Positions 15,065-27,750 of a DNA stretch of 64,000 bases are shown here, in pieces. The stretch comes from Suillus spraguei (Eukaryota; Basidiomycota; Agaricomycetes; Boletales; Suillaceae). The stretch is taken from assembly GCA_016800925.1 (NCBI GenBank), contig JABCPU010000078.1, positions 62,001 through 126,000 on the forward strand, in the 5' to 3' direction. Numbering within the stretch: position 1 is the first letter of the stretch; each line of letters opens with the position of its first letter. Under the pieces are notes generated by a model. The model was given only the letters and a program-made list of their open reading frames with translations, did not search any database and had not been told where the DNA came from. The position numbers were made by a program, and so were the translations under genes.

Positions 15065-15262
15065 GTCTACCTCACCATGCGAGCTGCCTATTACTATTGC
15101 TATTACCTGGAACAAATTGGAGATAAATTATACTTATACCACAACCATGACTATACTGATCTTGCTTATGCCGTCTCTGCATCTTGCAAGTCATGTGTTA
15201 CCCTCACGTTCGATGTATAACACTTCACGGCCGATGAAGTCTAGTCATGATTTACAATGGTT

Positions 15263-16627
15263 CTATTGGATGCCGTATACTGTTTTTGCATTCTCGTTGG
15301 CGCGCTTCATGATATCTGTGCCATTCCAGGGATGCCCAGCTTTTCCTGCGGTATATTCTGCAACCCACGGGATCATAGCAGTGTGACACAAGGGCAACCT
15401 GCTGCCCTTGATTTCCGGTATAGAATTGTAGAGGTTGGAAGGGACCATGAAGGGCGCGTCTGTTTCCAGTAGTATACGTGGTCCACCGTCGCTCATAGCC
15501 ATTTGGCTGACGATATTTGACGTATTCAGATTCGTCGAATATGTGATAACCCCTTGCATGCATTGAGTTAGTTCAGAGTCTTATCGAACTGAATAACGAC
15601 TGGTTTACCGGTGATCCCGATGTACAGATTACTGAAGTGCTGAAGTAATCGCTGTGCGAATTCTGGCGAGTCTGTAAAACAATGTATATGTATCTTTGAA
15701 AGAGGATGCATTAAGTTATCAGCCTCAGGAATCAGTAGCAAGAGTGATCACTGGCAATACCTTGTGATCGGCAGGGACATGCTCCATAAGAATCCTCTCC
15801 GTGTCTGCCTCCGCTTCACGCGTGTGGATCGTTAGTGGCTTGCCCAGTCTGACAGCATGATTCAACTGCCGGATGAAAACTGCTTGTTGGATTGCCCGTG
15901 GGAGTTGTCGTAATGGTAATCAAGACCCATCTCTCCCCAACCTACGCATCGTGGGTGGGCCATCGCTTCAAGGCTAAAACTCTCGAATCAAATTATCGAG
16001 ATTATAAGGAACGCAGAAACATACATGGAAGCCTCAACTGCATCATTATATGACTTCGCATCGTGCCTAGGAAGATTGTCAGTTCACTCCCGTACGAGAC
16101 GCCCGAACCGGTACACACGGGTGAACGCCTGTCAGAATCATCTCTCAGTGCAGGATCGAGGACAGCGCACGATCGGATAGCTCACCCATCACAAACCAAT
16201 AATCGATACCTCCCCACTTCTGTTCCCGGTCCTCTGCAGTCAGTGCTGAGTCCGCAAGCTCCTTCCACGCCATCAACACAGGTGCCTCGCACCACACGTC
16301 GACGATCGCCCTCACGTTGCGATCGCGGTACATTTCGCGCACGAAGTCATGGATAGTGTAAAGCGTCCCGTTCCTGTACTTGCTTCTGTAAGTCGAGAAC
16401 GTCGACACGAGGTGAGTGTGCGTGTCGATGATGGGCTGGTCAGCAAGGGAGGGATCTGCGAGCGGAGGAAGGCGGAGGTAGGTCTCAGCAGGAATTATAT
16501 TGGACTTTTTCTTGTTGTTCTTGCCCATGGTACGATGAGCTGTCGTGGTGAAACGAACGTGAGGGTGCGATTGAATTGATGCTCTTAACAGTTGACTCGT
16601 GCGAATGACATAGTTGCGAGTAAGCAT
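15263..16627 (-). CDS. TatD-family metal-dependent hydrolase (Scn1/Cut9-interacting type), one frame break
   Basis: The metallohydrolase signature DTHTH begins near residue 70 (ADQPIIDTHTHLVSTFS). Next come VDVWCEAPVLMAWKELADSAL and YWFVMGVHPHDAK, the second metal-site block. RCVGWGEMGLDYHY, PLTIHTREAEADTERI, IHCFTDSPEFAQ and RILLETDAPFMVPSNLY follow, and the stop is at 15263. These are the TatD metal-binding blocks in order; S. pombe Scn1 is the closest named type I recall. The first 33 residues (MLTRNYVIRTSQLLRASIQ...) are basic and Ser-rich, like a mitochondrial targeting peptide, and an internal ATG at 16528 (MGKNNKKK) would skip it. Near 15897-15903 the frame breaks after LDYHYDNS; one extra C in the CCC run would restore RAIQQAVFIRQLNHA. 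Confidence 0.85.
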
Positions 16628-16708
16628 AAGGACGTCAAGAATTCAAACTATGATAACGTAAGTACTGACAACTCGTCAAATGATAAGCTATACAATTTTA
16701 CTTATATG

Positions 16709-19700
16709 ATGTAGCATTATACATGTAGTACACTGACACTACTACTTATACAGAACGTCGGATCCACGGCTCGACCATGAATTACAATCTACGAGAGGTA
16801 TTAATGTGCAGCTCCACACTTGGACCATGAGGTGCCGTGCGCAAAATGACTCAAATCCAGTTGCAATGTGTCACTAGGAATAACCAGCGTGTCACCCGGG
16901 ATGTACACAGGCCGACAAAAATCGACAGGGATGCGAAGGAGAAGATGTCCCTCGGGACCTTCAACCCACCCTTCCTTGTTGGGGGCGAGAGAGGCTGGGG
17001 TGGGAGAATCTTGGAGAAAGGAAATGGGGGAACAAAGGGCATGAATTGGATTGGACGAGAAACAGATTGTAGGTGTTCCAGATATGAGGGATTTGTGCTC
17101 GTCTACAAAATCTAGATTCCATACCCGGATGGTCGTGTCATATGAACCAGACACAATTCGTTTTCCATCCGGTGAGAATGTGACGGAGTATACGGCCTCG
17201 GTGTGACCTTCGAGTGGGGTACCCAATGCATTGCCGGTTTCCATATCCCATACTCGGACCGTCTTGTCTGATGAACCAGACGCAATGAGTCTTCCATCAG
17301 CCGAGATTGCGACTGACCAAACGTGGCTAGTGTGCCCTTCGAGAGGAGCACCTACTGCTTCGCCGGTTTCTGCGTCCAGCACCTGGATTATATTGTCCAT
17401 TGAACCAAATACTATGTATTTTCCGTCTGGTGAAATCGTTAGAAATAGAATAGCATCAACGTGCTTTCGGAGAGGAGGGCCCAATGCTTCGCCGGTCTCT
17501 AGATCCCACACACGGATGGTCGTGTCGTCTGAACCAGACACGATATGTCGTCCATTTGGCGAGATTGCAACAGACCGAACGGGACTGGTATGCCCTTCGA
17601 GAGGGGCAACCAATAGCCCGCCAGTCTGCACGTCCCACACCAGAATTGTCTTTCCGCCCGAAGACACAATGCGTCGTCCATCCGGCGAGATTGCGATAGA
17701 CAGGACATAGGTAGTGTGCCCTAGGAGAGGGGAACCCAATGACTTCCCAGTTTCCAAATCCCACATCCGGATGGTGTGGTCGTTTGAACCAGACACGATA
17801 CGTTTTCCATCGGATGAGATTGCGATACAACGAACGGCCCCAATGTGCCCTCGGAGGGGAGCACCCAATGCCTCACCCGTTTCCATATCCCACACCTGGA
17901 CTACACCGTCATATGAACCACATACGACACGTCTTCGATCTGGTGAGATTGCAACCGACATAATGCCAGCGTGCCGATGGTGTCCGTTTTCGTTTGAAGA
18001 CCACCCTACAACATGACCTGCAACAACCCGAGGAATGCGAGAAACTTTGTAGCAAATTTCCTGAATATCGCTGACTGCGTTGGAGCAAATGGCAGAGCGG
18101 ACAGGTATAAATGCGGAGTGCTGTGTAAAATGGTGGTCCCGAAAGTTTGAATGAAGTGCTGGGCATCTCTAGCATCGTCACTGGTATGCGCATACTCAGT
18201 GTTATCCTGTGAACATCACCACGCGTGAGACTCCGCGCATCACAAAGAAAGAGCCACGATTGCGTACCGTAAACCAATCTGCAACCGATGGGAGAGAACG
18301 CGCTGTATTATCTAGGGCCTTGACTAGAGCCAGTGCTTCCAGCCAGAACAGGAAGCGCTCTCCATCGAAAAACGCTTCGACTTCCTTAGCGAGCGATGGT
18401 TCGAAGGACGTAGCCTTCACGTGTGTTCCCCAGAATCGACACGAGTACGACAACTCCACCGGAATGGAGTTCTTCACTCGTGTCTCTAAATCAGAGACGG
18501 CATAATTGGGAAAGTAAGAGTTTTCCAAAGAGCAGATGTTGAAGCGAAGCCCACGTGCCATGACCCGCAGCGAGGCAAAGGCAAGGTCCTTCTGTACCGA
18601 TGACACATCGATATAGAACCTGCCGCTTCGTTTCTTCTCTGTGAGAAAGTCGTAAAAGGAAGAGTGGAGGGGATGTATGGGAATTTCAGGATCTGCAGTG
18701 CCGATGACAAGCGAGCCCAGTGGGCCCATGACCGCCTCGACTTTGTAATGATCATCCTCATCTGGAAAATGAAAATGAAGTCGCATGGCATTTAAGGCAT
18801 CCATGGGGAGCGGTTCCGATGACGCAATAATTTGCCCCATCACGGAGCGAAACATAGTGATAGCTTCCTCCTCCTCATCTTCCTCTGGCATAATGTCTCC
18901 CAATATGCGTCGGTACATATCATCCAATAGACGCACTCCTTTGCCAGATGTTGCAGAAACCACAGAACGGAGACGGCGTATCGAGTCCCCCATTATGTTC
19001 GTATTTTTGATATGCGCAGAGGCAAGGCGAGCCCATTCAAACATGCCATCGGATTTCTGCGCAAGCATGTTGAAGTCTGCGTCCTTGAAATCGGTGCTCA
19101 CACCGGCCAGCTTATTGGAGAGGTAAAGTTGGATGTCATGTTCTGCAGAGGCAGAAGGAATATCATCCATGGAGACATGACGAACATGTGACAAGTCACG
19201 CAGGCTGTCGTGAATGTCTCGGAGTAGACAGGAAGTAACGAGAATGCGGAAATAGGACGGGAATTTTGGTGGCTGAGAGGAGGAAGCATCCAGTGTGTTA
19301 GCAAGCAGACGGAGAATCTGCTCCCGGGATTTGGCTGCTCCACTCTCGTCCAACGCATCGATGACAATTAAGATGTGTTGAGTGATGGTGTGTGAGGCCT
19401 TGCCTATTGGTTCTACGATGAACTTCTGCCACTGTCTAATGATGTCTTGGGTGTGCCTGAGCTCGTTGTCACTATGAACTACATGTGCTATTTCTCGCCG
19501 CAGGATAAGGTTGCCGTCGGCCAAGTCGCGCGCAATCGTGGTGACTATCTTTTCGTGGCGGCGATTTTCTGTGCGGTCGAAGCAGAAGCAAGCGCCTAGA
19601 CGCCCAGACTCACGAAACCACTTGGCGATGGTATGGGCGATGGCTGATTTACCTTTCCCTGCCGTGCCAGATAACCAGAAAACGGGGGGTACATTCTCTC

Positions 19701-21640
19701 CAGCGTCGTCGATCCAGGACTTGATCTCATTCAGAGTGCCTTCCCGAGTGCCTTCAAGACAAAGCTTAGATGTATTCAGTCCGGCACCCGTCGCATACTC
19801 CAGGGAGCTCAAGTCCAGATCTTCCGCTAGGTCACGAGTCAGCAAACGTTAGAATATAGTGATAAATATGCTTACCTGTACGGTGGAGGAATATGAGGGT
19901 GTCACGAGCCACTTTATCTCGGAATTGCTGCATGAGATCGTCAAGAACCTTATTGTAGCTCTGAATCGAGGCACTTGTTTCATCGACGACGTGCTTGCAA
20001 AGTCTTTTCCCTATTCAAAAATACTGAGTCCTAGGTGGCAAAACGACAGAACATACTCACAGAAATTCTTGGTCTCAGAGTAATGGACAATGAAATCCGC
20101 GCATACCTGCGTCTGATGTGCAATCTTCAGGTATATCGGTAGCACGGATGAAATATTCCTCAATTCCTCTTCTTCGGTCATGAAGGTATAAACTTCCGAG
20201 ATTTTCTTGAGCAGAGAGTAAACAGCAGTATCACGGTCCGCCTGATTGATAATCATCTATCGCCGAGACACTCGTTATAACTTGTTGAACTGAGGGAATA
20301 GAGGTAAGCGCACCTGAGATGCGCCAGTCAAAATAGTCATTGCTCCCTTCAAATAAGGATGAATCTTCGCGAAGGTCAGCCATGTATTAAACAGAGATAA
20401 ATGTATGTACTTCTCCGATGCCGCCAGCAACAGCGTTGAAAGCCTTCAGTGGCCCAAGAATTGTGTTCCACATGTCAACCTCATTGAGAACTGTTTGAGC
20501 CTCGCCAACTATTGAGATGGCATTTTGGACGTTTCCCGATACATGGTGGATGTTTATGATACCTCTAGTAGCATCCTTGATTTTTTCATTGACAACTTCA
20601 ACTTCCGGGTTGAGTGGTTCGGGCTGGATGACAGGATTTAGGAGGCACGTGTCAAGAACTATAATTACACCTACCTGGGGCATCCGCACAGGAATGAGAT
20701 GCTGTTCACTGGCTGTGACATCCACACGTGAAGGACTCAGAGAGCGCCCATTATTTGGGGCGCAACGGCACAGGCTGATTACCTTGTCCCAGAACTTGCG
20801 ACAAAACCCAGAGCGTCGTCTCGGAGATCCAGTTTGCGAAGGTGGGAGAGAGGACAGCTACGACAATATCAATACAATATCAGCGCAAGGGCGATAGTGT
20901 TCCATACATCTTGCTTGGCCACTCTCCTGCCCCTCCCCTGTGGCAGGTGAGGATCTGAAAGAGCAGTGTCTTTGTTCATCGGTTCGGAGTAACTTTGAAC
21001 AGAACGCTGGGTCCGAGTCTGGAGAAATGTCTGTGAATTTAAGGATAGCAGCCAGACGGCTGTATAGCGGGTTATATAACGAACGCGCGCGCTTGTTCAA
21101 GGCGTCCATTATGTCGAAGGACGGAACTTCAAAAATAACTGGACCTGATCTTGGGGTGAATTCCAACTACAGAAGTCTACGGACCATGAGGGTACTTGCA
21201 TGCTCCAAGCGCTAATCCAAATATGTTCAAACCCTCGAGCTCTTCGTGTGAATAGCTAGTTTGCAATGACAGGTAGCCTTCTCTTGCTAGTGATGGGCGC
21301 TCATATAGGACTGCTTCCCACTGCATGCAGGCTGTCAGCCACAGACACCCCAGCATGAGCTTCCTAGTGTAGGAACCTTTGATGCAAAGTGATCGATCGA
21401 GCTCTGATTTAGGCATGCAAGATGCTTCTGCTTGCTACATGACCCACACGTTTGATTGTTCACATTGACCAGTAGTACTCACTATCAACCAATGAGAATA
21501 TTCACCCCAGTAAGCGTGAACGTCAGCGCAGTAGCGTCACTGTGAAAGTCCTATGTCCACTGCGCAATCAGCCTGGGGTCTGCTACATATTAATTTTAGA
21601 ACTCACTGGTGTGTTCTATTCTCTGGTAGCTGGCAGACTT
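16709..21640. repeat. Segmental duplication, copy A (partner 31182-36120)
   Basis: The whole NACHT-WD40 gene A plus about 170 bp of 3' flank and about 0.9 kb of 5' flank is similar to the block around gene B, in the same orientation. The similarity starts at GTAGYATTATACATGTAGT-type sequence downstream and fades near 21640 upstream. Both copies share a TATA-like GTTATATAAC (21071-21080 in A) in the 5' flank. Boundaries were judged by eye. Confidence 0.8.
16801..20725 (-). pseudogene. NACHT-WD40 STAND protein, copy A, frame broken between NACHT and WD40
   Basis: This is a fungal NLR-like protein. N-terminal exons encode an uncharacterised helical region (MTEEEELRNISSVLPIYLK, SYNKVLDDLMQQFRDKVARD). 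The NACHT exon (about 19812-18260) has Walker A GTAGKGKSAIAHTIA and Walker B HILIVIDALDES. The WD40 part (16801-17961) has seven repeats of the form SVAISPDGKRIVSGS..TIRVWD, enough for one propeller. Near 18041 the linker loses one base relative to copy B (CCT becomes CT), so the frame runs into a TAG and the WD40 half is out of frame. The ATG at 17961 could allow a separate WD40 product, but this looks like a break or a sequence error. Proteins of this class act in self/non-self recognition and programmed cell death in ascomycetes. The upstream start (20725) is provisional. Confidence 0.8.
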
Positions 21641-22617
21641 TAGAAGAAAGAAGACGGTCGTGGTGTTCACGTCGATAGGGTAGTCGACACCTGTTTAAAA
21701 TATTGTTAAATGACTGTTAATAATATCTTACCAGAGTGTGGGAACTTTTGGAATGAACCGTCGGATCCGGAGCTCACTGGTACTTACTCTCGTCAGCGCA
21801 GCTTGTGAGTCAGTGTCTTCGCTGATGGAGTTCGGACGTCAACTCGAGGCCAATCAATTCTCCTGTCAAGATGGAAACAATGGTGGAACATGCTTTTACC
21901 TTGCCTGTTGCCTAATTTGGTCGTTATTTGGTAATACTAGGCTCTTCCAGTCAAAATTTTTCGTGAACAACTCGGCCTCGCAGACACTCGCAGAGAGGAT
22001 GACTCGGAGGTACTAGAGGATGACGTCCTGCAGGTGAGCGAAGATAGTCACCTCGGCTCTCCTTTACTGCGTGATTTGATCTGTAGAGACTATGGCCCAT
22101 TGTTGACTCAATGACAGAATGTTCGGATGACCCAGGACTACTAAGTGCCAGTGAGGGTGGTGCTCTAATTTTCAGGATTTTTCACTGCAAAAACTTTATT
22201 CACGCTGTTGATAATAGTTTTCGACTAGTTATAAGGAAATCAATGGTCTGGGGCAGATATTGTTTATAAACAGCTGTTGGAAAGTGGTGAAACACTGAAA
22301 CCGTACCCTAGTCACGGGCTGCTGTGCCGCGGTTGTAATTGGACCTGGGGCCAGGTGTTGCCGCAAATGGGTTTTTCCGACTAAAGCTTCGGTACTTGCA
22401 GCACTTAGTAAGTGCAACAAATAAGAATTACTCTCTTCTTCAACGACAGCAACGGCGACGAACACGTCTAAGCTACTTCGAGCGCAGTGGCTGCTCGTCA
22501 CCACGCGACGGATCCTGTATGGACACCAATCAGACAATAGGTGGGTTCACCGCTAAGTGGCCACATGATCCTGCATGTTCATGTTCATATTTCCCTTACT
22601 CTTCTTGTATTTGCACG
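20726..22617. other. Upstream flank of gene A and intergenic region
   Basis: Positions to about 21640 are duplicated at 35199-36120. The NACHT-WD40 5' exon may extend into this stretch: a frame reading DIVVAVLSPTFANWIS (around 20780-20870) is conserved in both copies but I could not join it cleanly to a start codon. From 21640 to 22617 no gene is seen. Confidence 0.4.
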
Positions 22618-25600
22618 ATGCCTCTAGAATCCTCAGAGAACTGGGATGATGATTTCGAATTCCAGCAGAGTAATGAACAGAACCTCGGCAAGCATCGGGT
22701 GGTTGCAGAGCCCAGATTGTCTGTCGCCAGTTCTGCTTTTATTGAAGATTGGGATACCGAAGGAACCCAGCAGAACCTCAAACATTTAACATCCATGGTA
22801 CTTGGACACAGAAAGAACTACCCTCCGCCTACGCTTGAAGAATGGGCGGAACCAGGGCCATCAACCCCCATAAGGCGCTCTACAACCCAAGCAGAGAACT
22901 GGGATGACGACTTTGAGGATAGGACTGAATTCCCTGCTAAGCGACTCCCCCACGCCTACTCTCTAACAACACGCCACTCATATCATACTCCTCCTCGCCT
23001 CAAATCTGCGTCTGACCCCGAGAATTGGGATGACGATTTTGAAGCGGACAAAGCTGACACGACCCCAATTACAAAACGGACGCGTCAGGAAGCGTATCCA
23101 GACTCGTCGGATGATGAGGCTGAGCTCGGGTTTACGGATAAGGAAGAGGACAGAACTGTTACGGCTCGCATCCGACCACAGCTCAAGTTGAGACAATCCC
23201 CACCGCCGCCTGTACCTGCACTCCCCCTGTCACTTCTCTCGCCTGTCGAACCATTTCCGCGCTCTCCGACTGTGTCTGTATTCTCAATACCAACTACAAG
23301 CGGACGTAACTCAGTAGGATACACGTCCACATCACATCTGGCACTGAGGCCAAGCGCCTCAGGTGGCTCACTTGCTATGCTTCCACCCAGTCCACCAATA
23401 CACCGCGAGCGACGCAGACTACGGAAAAAGTCACGTCCTCCGCACATAGATAACAACGTGTTTGAGTTGATTGAAGAGCAGCGCGACTCACCTCCACCAC
23501 TCCCACCATCCACTCCCGAGCGACCATCTACTTCTCCCCTCCCTCAATCCGACACAGGCTCAGCGGGCCCACAGAAGACGCCTCTCCTCTCGCGCATTGG
23601 ATCAGTCAAGAGGTGGGGTGTGCGCAAGAAGCGAGCCAGTACGGGACCAACAGAGGTAATGATGCATGACCTCGGGCACGATGACCAAGAGCACACGCCG
23701 CGCCCAACTAGCTCGCTCGCATCTGTCCATAGTTCTAGCACGCGACCGAGCTGGTTTTTTCGCTCTGGCGGCGCCCTTGGGTCTGGGTCCCCGCCGCCTC
23801 CGCCCGCCGCCCAGCTTAAGCATGAGAAGAGCACGAATAGCATGCATTCGTTTGTGCTATCAACCCCCAGCAAGCTTTCGAAGCGCAAGTCGAGCAAGAT
23901 GTTTGACCCAAGTAGCAGCAGTGAGGTCGTGGGGACACCTGGAAAGCCGTCGCTTCTCTCCGCGGCCAGGAGACCCACATCCATGCAAGTCCCGCAGGGG
24001 AAAATATCTCGACCTCTTCAGGGACACGGCACACTTCATATGGCTCATCAGTGGGTCGTGCAGCATCCAAGACGTTTAGGCATCCCAATGAGAGTATAGA
24101 AGATCTGCAACCTCGGGAGGGTAGTCGGGGCTTCATGGGCAGCATGCGGAAAATCAGTCTTGTCAGCGGTACAAAGCACAAACGGAAGAAGAGCGCTTCC
24201 GAGGTCACCCCCTCCCACCAGTCCCTATGAGCCCACCACCTCCACTTCCTGACGAGCCTGACGATCCAGACCAATTACTTCCTCCAATAGAGCTACAGCC
24301 ACCATCCCCGCCCAGGACACTCAATGGGGTGTCTGCGTCACATTCTGCACCAATTAATATCAGTCAGGGTGTCGAGTCTTTATTTGTGCCCTCGAGCAGC
24401 GCTCCTGCATCACTATCTCCAAAGACCAGTCCCGTTTCTGCAAGCCGCACCTCTCCCGGCAAATCATCATCCCTCAATCTGCATCATTAGGGCGGGCTAC
24501 GCAAGCACCCCTTCCATCATTATCATCTAGTGCCTCTGTTCCCCGGAGAAACTCGCTGGGTGACCTCAAGATTCCAGCGAGAATTAGTCAAGCTCAAATC
24601 AGCCTTAAACGCGACCTTGGAATGGTGAGGGAATTTGCAGCAAGTGTTGATAGTATGTACTATTGCAACTTCCACACATGCTTCAACTGAATAATTTCTT
24701 CAGAACTCAAAGAGCTGCAAGCAATTCACCATCACCTAGTCGCCGAGGTACATATCGTCCTAGAGAGTTCTTCTTTATCCCGAGCGGCGTCACCCCCCAT
24801 GCATCATCTTGGCCGCCCCCGTTCTCGACTGCGCTCTAACACTGAACCCAAGTCTAGCTTTTCAGAGCACAAGCATTTAGCAGCAGCACTGAATGCCATC
24901 ACGACCAAGTACAAGATACCTTGGGAATGTGCCGAGCTACTGATTGAGCTCGGCGGAGGCACGCCTTCCCCTGCTTCTCCTCCGTCTACCACTGTATCTG
25001 CATCAGCTGCACAGACTGATATCGACCTACTGAAGAGCCGGGAGCGAGCAGTGACTCTGTCAGGCGAGGAGTCCAAACTGCCCTCAGGATTCGTTGCGTC
25101 GGCCGCAACGGGACAGTCCAACCTGACATGGCGATCGTCATCAGGACGTCACGATCTTACCCAGCGACAGCTCGTTCTTTTGCGTGATATCCTCAACAGT
25201 ACAGATGGTTCGCTTCCTGACGATGCATTGACCCCAGAGGAGATGCATGTCAATCGACAATGGCGGTGGGGAGATGCGATGAGCAGTACAGTTACGCTGC
25301 CCTCTGAAGAATCAATGCAAGCTTCGCAAGATGGAAAGAAAAGGCGACATAGCCGAATAGGCATGAGTGGGCTAAGAGATATGCTGCGGTCGCTGAAGCG
25401 GAGCCATTCAGGCCTGCCGCCGCCGCCTCTGCCGCCGCCTCCTGCGTCCACTACGTCTCTAAGCACCCAATCATCTATGGGCTCTCAGAGCCAGCATCAT
25501 TATCCTCATGCACGTCTACCTCAATCACACGCCCAGCGCAGCTCCAAAACAAGCACTAGACCAGAGTCAGCGCGTTACACTCGGGATGTGCCGACTTCGC

Positions 25601-26418
25601 CATACAGTGGACAGTCTTTGAAACACAAGGTATCGCCACGCCGACCCTCACTCGCGTCTATCTTCCGCCTGGGGCAGAAGAACAAGACTGTGTCGTCTGG
25701 TGCAGAATCTTCGCTAGATAGCGTCCATGGTTCGCGCTGTGCAAGCCGAAGCAGTGCTACGACAGAGGAGGAAGATTGGGATCGAATTGACTCTGTCACG
25801 GATCTTGATGGGGCGGTGAGAGCACTGGGGACTGATGGATCTGCCACGATTAAAGGAAAAAAGGGACACTCACCTTACATAAATCACCCTCATGACATGC
25901 GTCCAATGTCACCCAAGCGAGCGGCGTGTTCCTCTCAGACGTCGTTGAAGTGCGAGCCATGCCCTCGGTCCATAAGGCCAATGCGATCGACTAGACTGTC
26001 AAACGTGGAGGAGGTCGTTGATGATCGTCAAGCGCGCTCGAAATCGAATACTCAGCATCGCGTCTCCGTAGCACGAACAAGCCCTTCGCGACCGCCGTCT
26101 CGGAACTACAAGCTTGCGATGTCGGGTTCTGTACGCTCTGCGCCTCCACAACCGCCGGACGGTGACTCTTCATTGCTCTCCGAATTTAAATTGTCGATGA
26201 CGCCGGAAAATATTAAGCCGCTGCTTGACAATGCGAAGGAGGTGCATCTGCGCTTAAATGAGTGTATCAGGGAAGTACGGGCGCTGCTGGACCCTCCACG
26301 AACTCGCCACCATCGTAGCTCATTCAAATCGGACTTCATCATCAATTGCATACATGGTCATATCTGTAGATATCTTGTGTATTGTTCTCTTTTCCTTGGT
26401 TTTTTTTTTGAAGCTTGA
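22618..26418 (+). CDS. Candidate Byr4/Bfa1-like protein (WDDDFE repeats), three frame breaks
   Basis: This is a long Ser/Pro-rich protein. The chosen start at 22618 gives MPLESSENWDDDFEF; ENWDDDFE recurs near residues 100 and 135, with a variant EDWDTE between. Short WD(D/E)DF boxes recall Byr4/Bfa1, the scaffold of the two-part GTPase-activating complex of the septation/mitotic-exit network; this is a tentative match from memory. Long disordered regions follow. A conserved-looking block has helical KRDLGMVREFAASVDKLKELQAIHHHLVAEV, interrupted by an intron near 24652-24702, then ALNAITTKYKIPWECAELLIELGGG. The frame steps back one base near 23986, 24203 and 24472. Each step is repaired by one extra base, usually C in a C run, and none is well explained by an intron. 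The C-terminus ends with a hydrophobic tail at 26418 that may be an artefact of reading past the true end. Confidence 0.4.
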
Positions 26419-26711
26419 TAGTTGACGTTACGTTGATATTTATGACAACACGTACGTACGCTCACCAGTGTTCACGAACATACTTACCCATGTGCAATAC
26501 AAAACAAATTGAACTTCACACCATGAATTTATGCTGACGAGTGCCCACCATGTCATCCGGTAAGAAGGAACAATAGGACTATCTTCACTCAGTGATACTG
26601 TTCTGTCTAAGACTGTTGGTGGGAAGACATAAGTAATGCATGATCATTCATCTAACTCGTAAAGATACTGCATGTAAGAGAAACCCCAGAGACCATGCTA
26701 CCTAAATCCAG

Positions 26712-27750
26712 CTACAGTTCAAGAGCCTCTGAAATAGTCAACCAGCGGTGCCCCTCCCACAATGAGTTATCTCTGCTAGCCGATGCCGCATCATCCGACT
26801 CTGTCACGGGGCTCCACCCGCTACTACCTCCCCCAGCCCCAATATGCTTCTGGAAGAACGTACGGAAGTGCGCGTTCACCACACCCTCTGTAGGAAGGGC
26901 ATCACAGTATACCACAGGTGCACGGTCCTTATATAAGGCCCCAATCTCCGAGAACGTTGCCCGCTGACCCTCGATTTGAATTTCAACATCAAGCAGACGA
27001 GATGAAGGCTGAGTAGTCAGGATATGTGCCACGTATCCTGCAACATCGGATACTGCAGTGAAGGACCCTGGCGTTTCTCCTTTGTTCACGATGTGGAACT
27101 TGCCAGTATCAGCGAGCGCAGTGATCCAAGGTAGGAATTCGAAGAACAATCCGTTCTATAGTCGATTTAGCGCTTATAAGAACGACATCCAACAGATGAC
27201 TACTCACGAAGACGCGGAGAGTTGGTAATCCGATTGACTTTGCATAAACTGCGAACGGAGGATGAGTCAACGCCACGACAACGCTATCATCATCACTTGC
27301 CTGCAAAGTCAGTCTTTTGGAAAGCCAAACCGCCCTTGGCTAATTGCGGTTTGATACCGAACTCGCTGGGCACGAAGAGCTTCACACCTGCTTCCTTGGC
27401 AGCGTCGGCGAGAATATTCTGGCCAACTACGCCGCCGAAAACAAGTGAGACGGTCGAGATGAGGACATCTATCTTATACTCGCAAAGAACTGTGGAGATC
27501 TCGGATGTAGACGTATAGTCTGCGCGCACAAGCGTGAGGTTAGGATCATCGGTAGGGAGCGCAGCGACGTTTGTGGAGGTTGGCCGGGCGATGACGAGAA
27601 TTGGGACGCCAATGGCAAGGAAAGCCTGATAGAGCTGGCTAAGGACGATAACTGCAAGAATATAATAACGAACGTCACCTTCACGATATGAATCCCGGTG
27701 TTGGGGCCTGCGCCAATGATAGCAAAAGACTTGAAAAGTTGTTCAGACAT
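26712..27750 (-). CDS. NmrA-like / isoflavone reductase-like NAD(P)-binding protein
   Basis: Start at 27750 (MSEQLFKSFAIIGAGPNTGIHIVK) gives the dinucleotide-binding loop IIGAGPNTG. After the first intron come AFLAIGVPILVIARPTS, VLISTVSLVFGG, FVPSEFGIKPQLAKGG and KTDFAVYAKSIGLPTLRVFNGLFFEF, and the stop is at 26712. The FVPSEFG block is typical of the NmrA/isoflavone reductase group of atypical short-chain dehydrogenases; these act as redox sensors or as reductases of small aromatic substrates. The intron at 27300-27249 has a GC donor (GGCAAGT) and a normal AG acceptor, and removing it restores DFAVYAKS. The protein is about 310 residues, the normal size for the family. Substrate is unknown. 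Confidence 0.85.

Noticed and set aside
21177..21416. Possible extra N-terminal exon of NACHT-WD40 gene A
   Set aside because: It lies upstream of the conserved TATA-like motif and is not preserved in frame in copy B.
23666..24079. Plus-strand 137-codon frame inside the Byr4-like gene
   Set aside because: Arg/Pro-rich shadow of the main coding frame; the main frame holds the conserved repeats.
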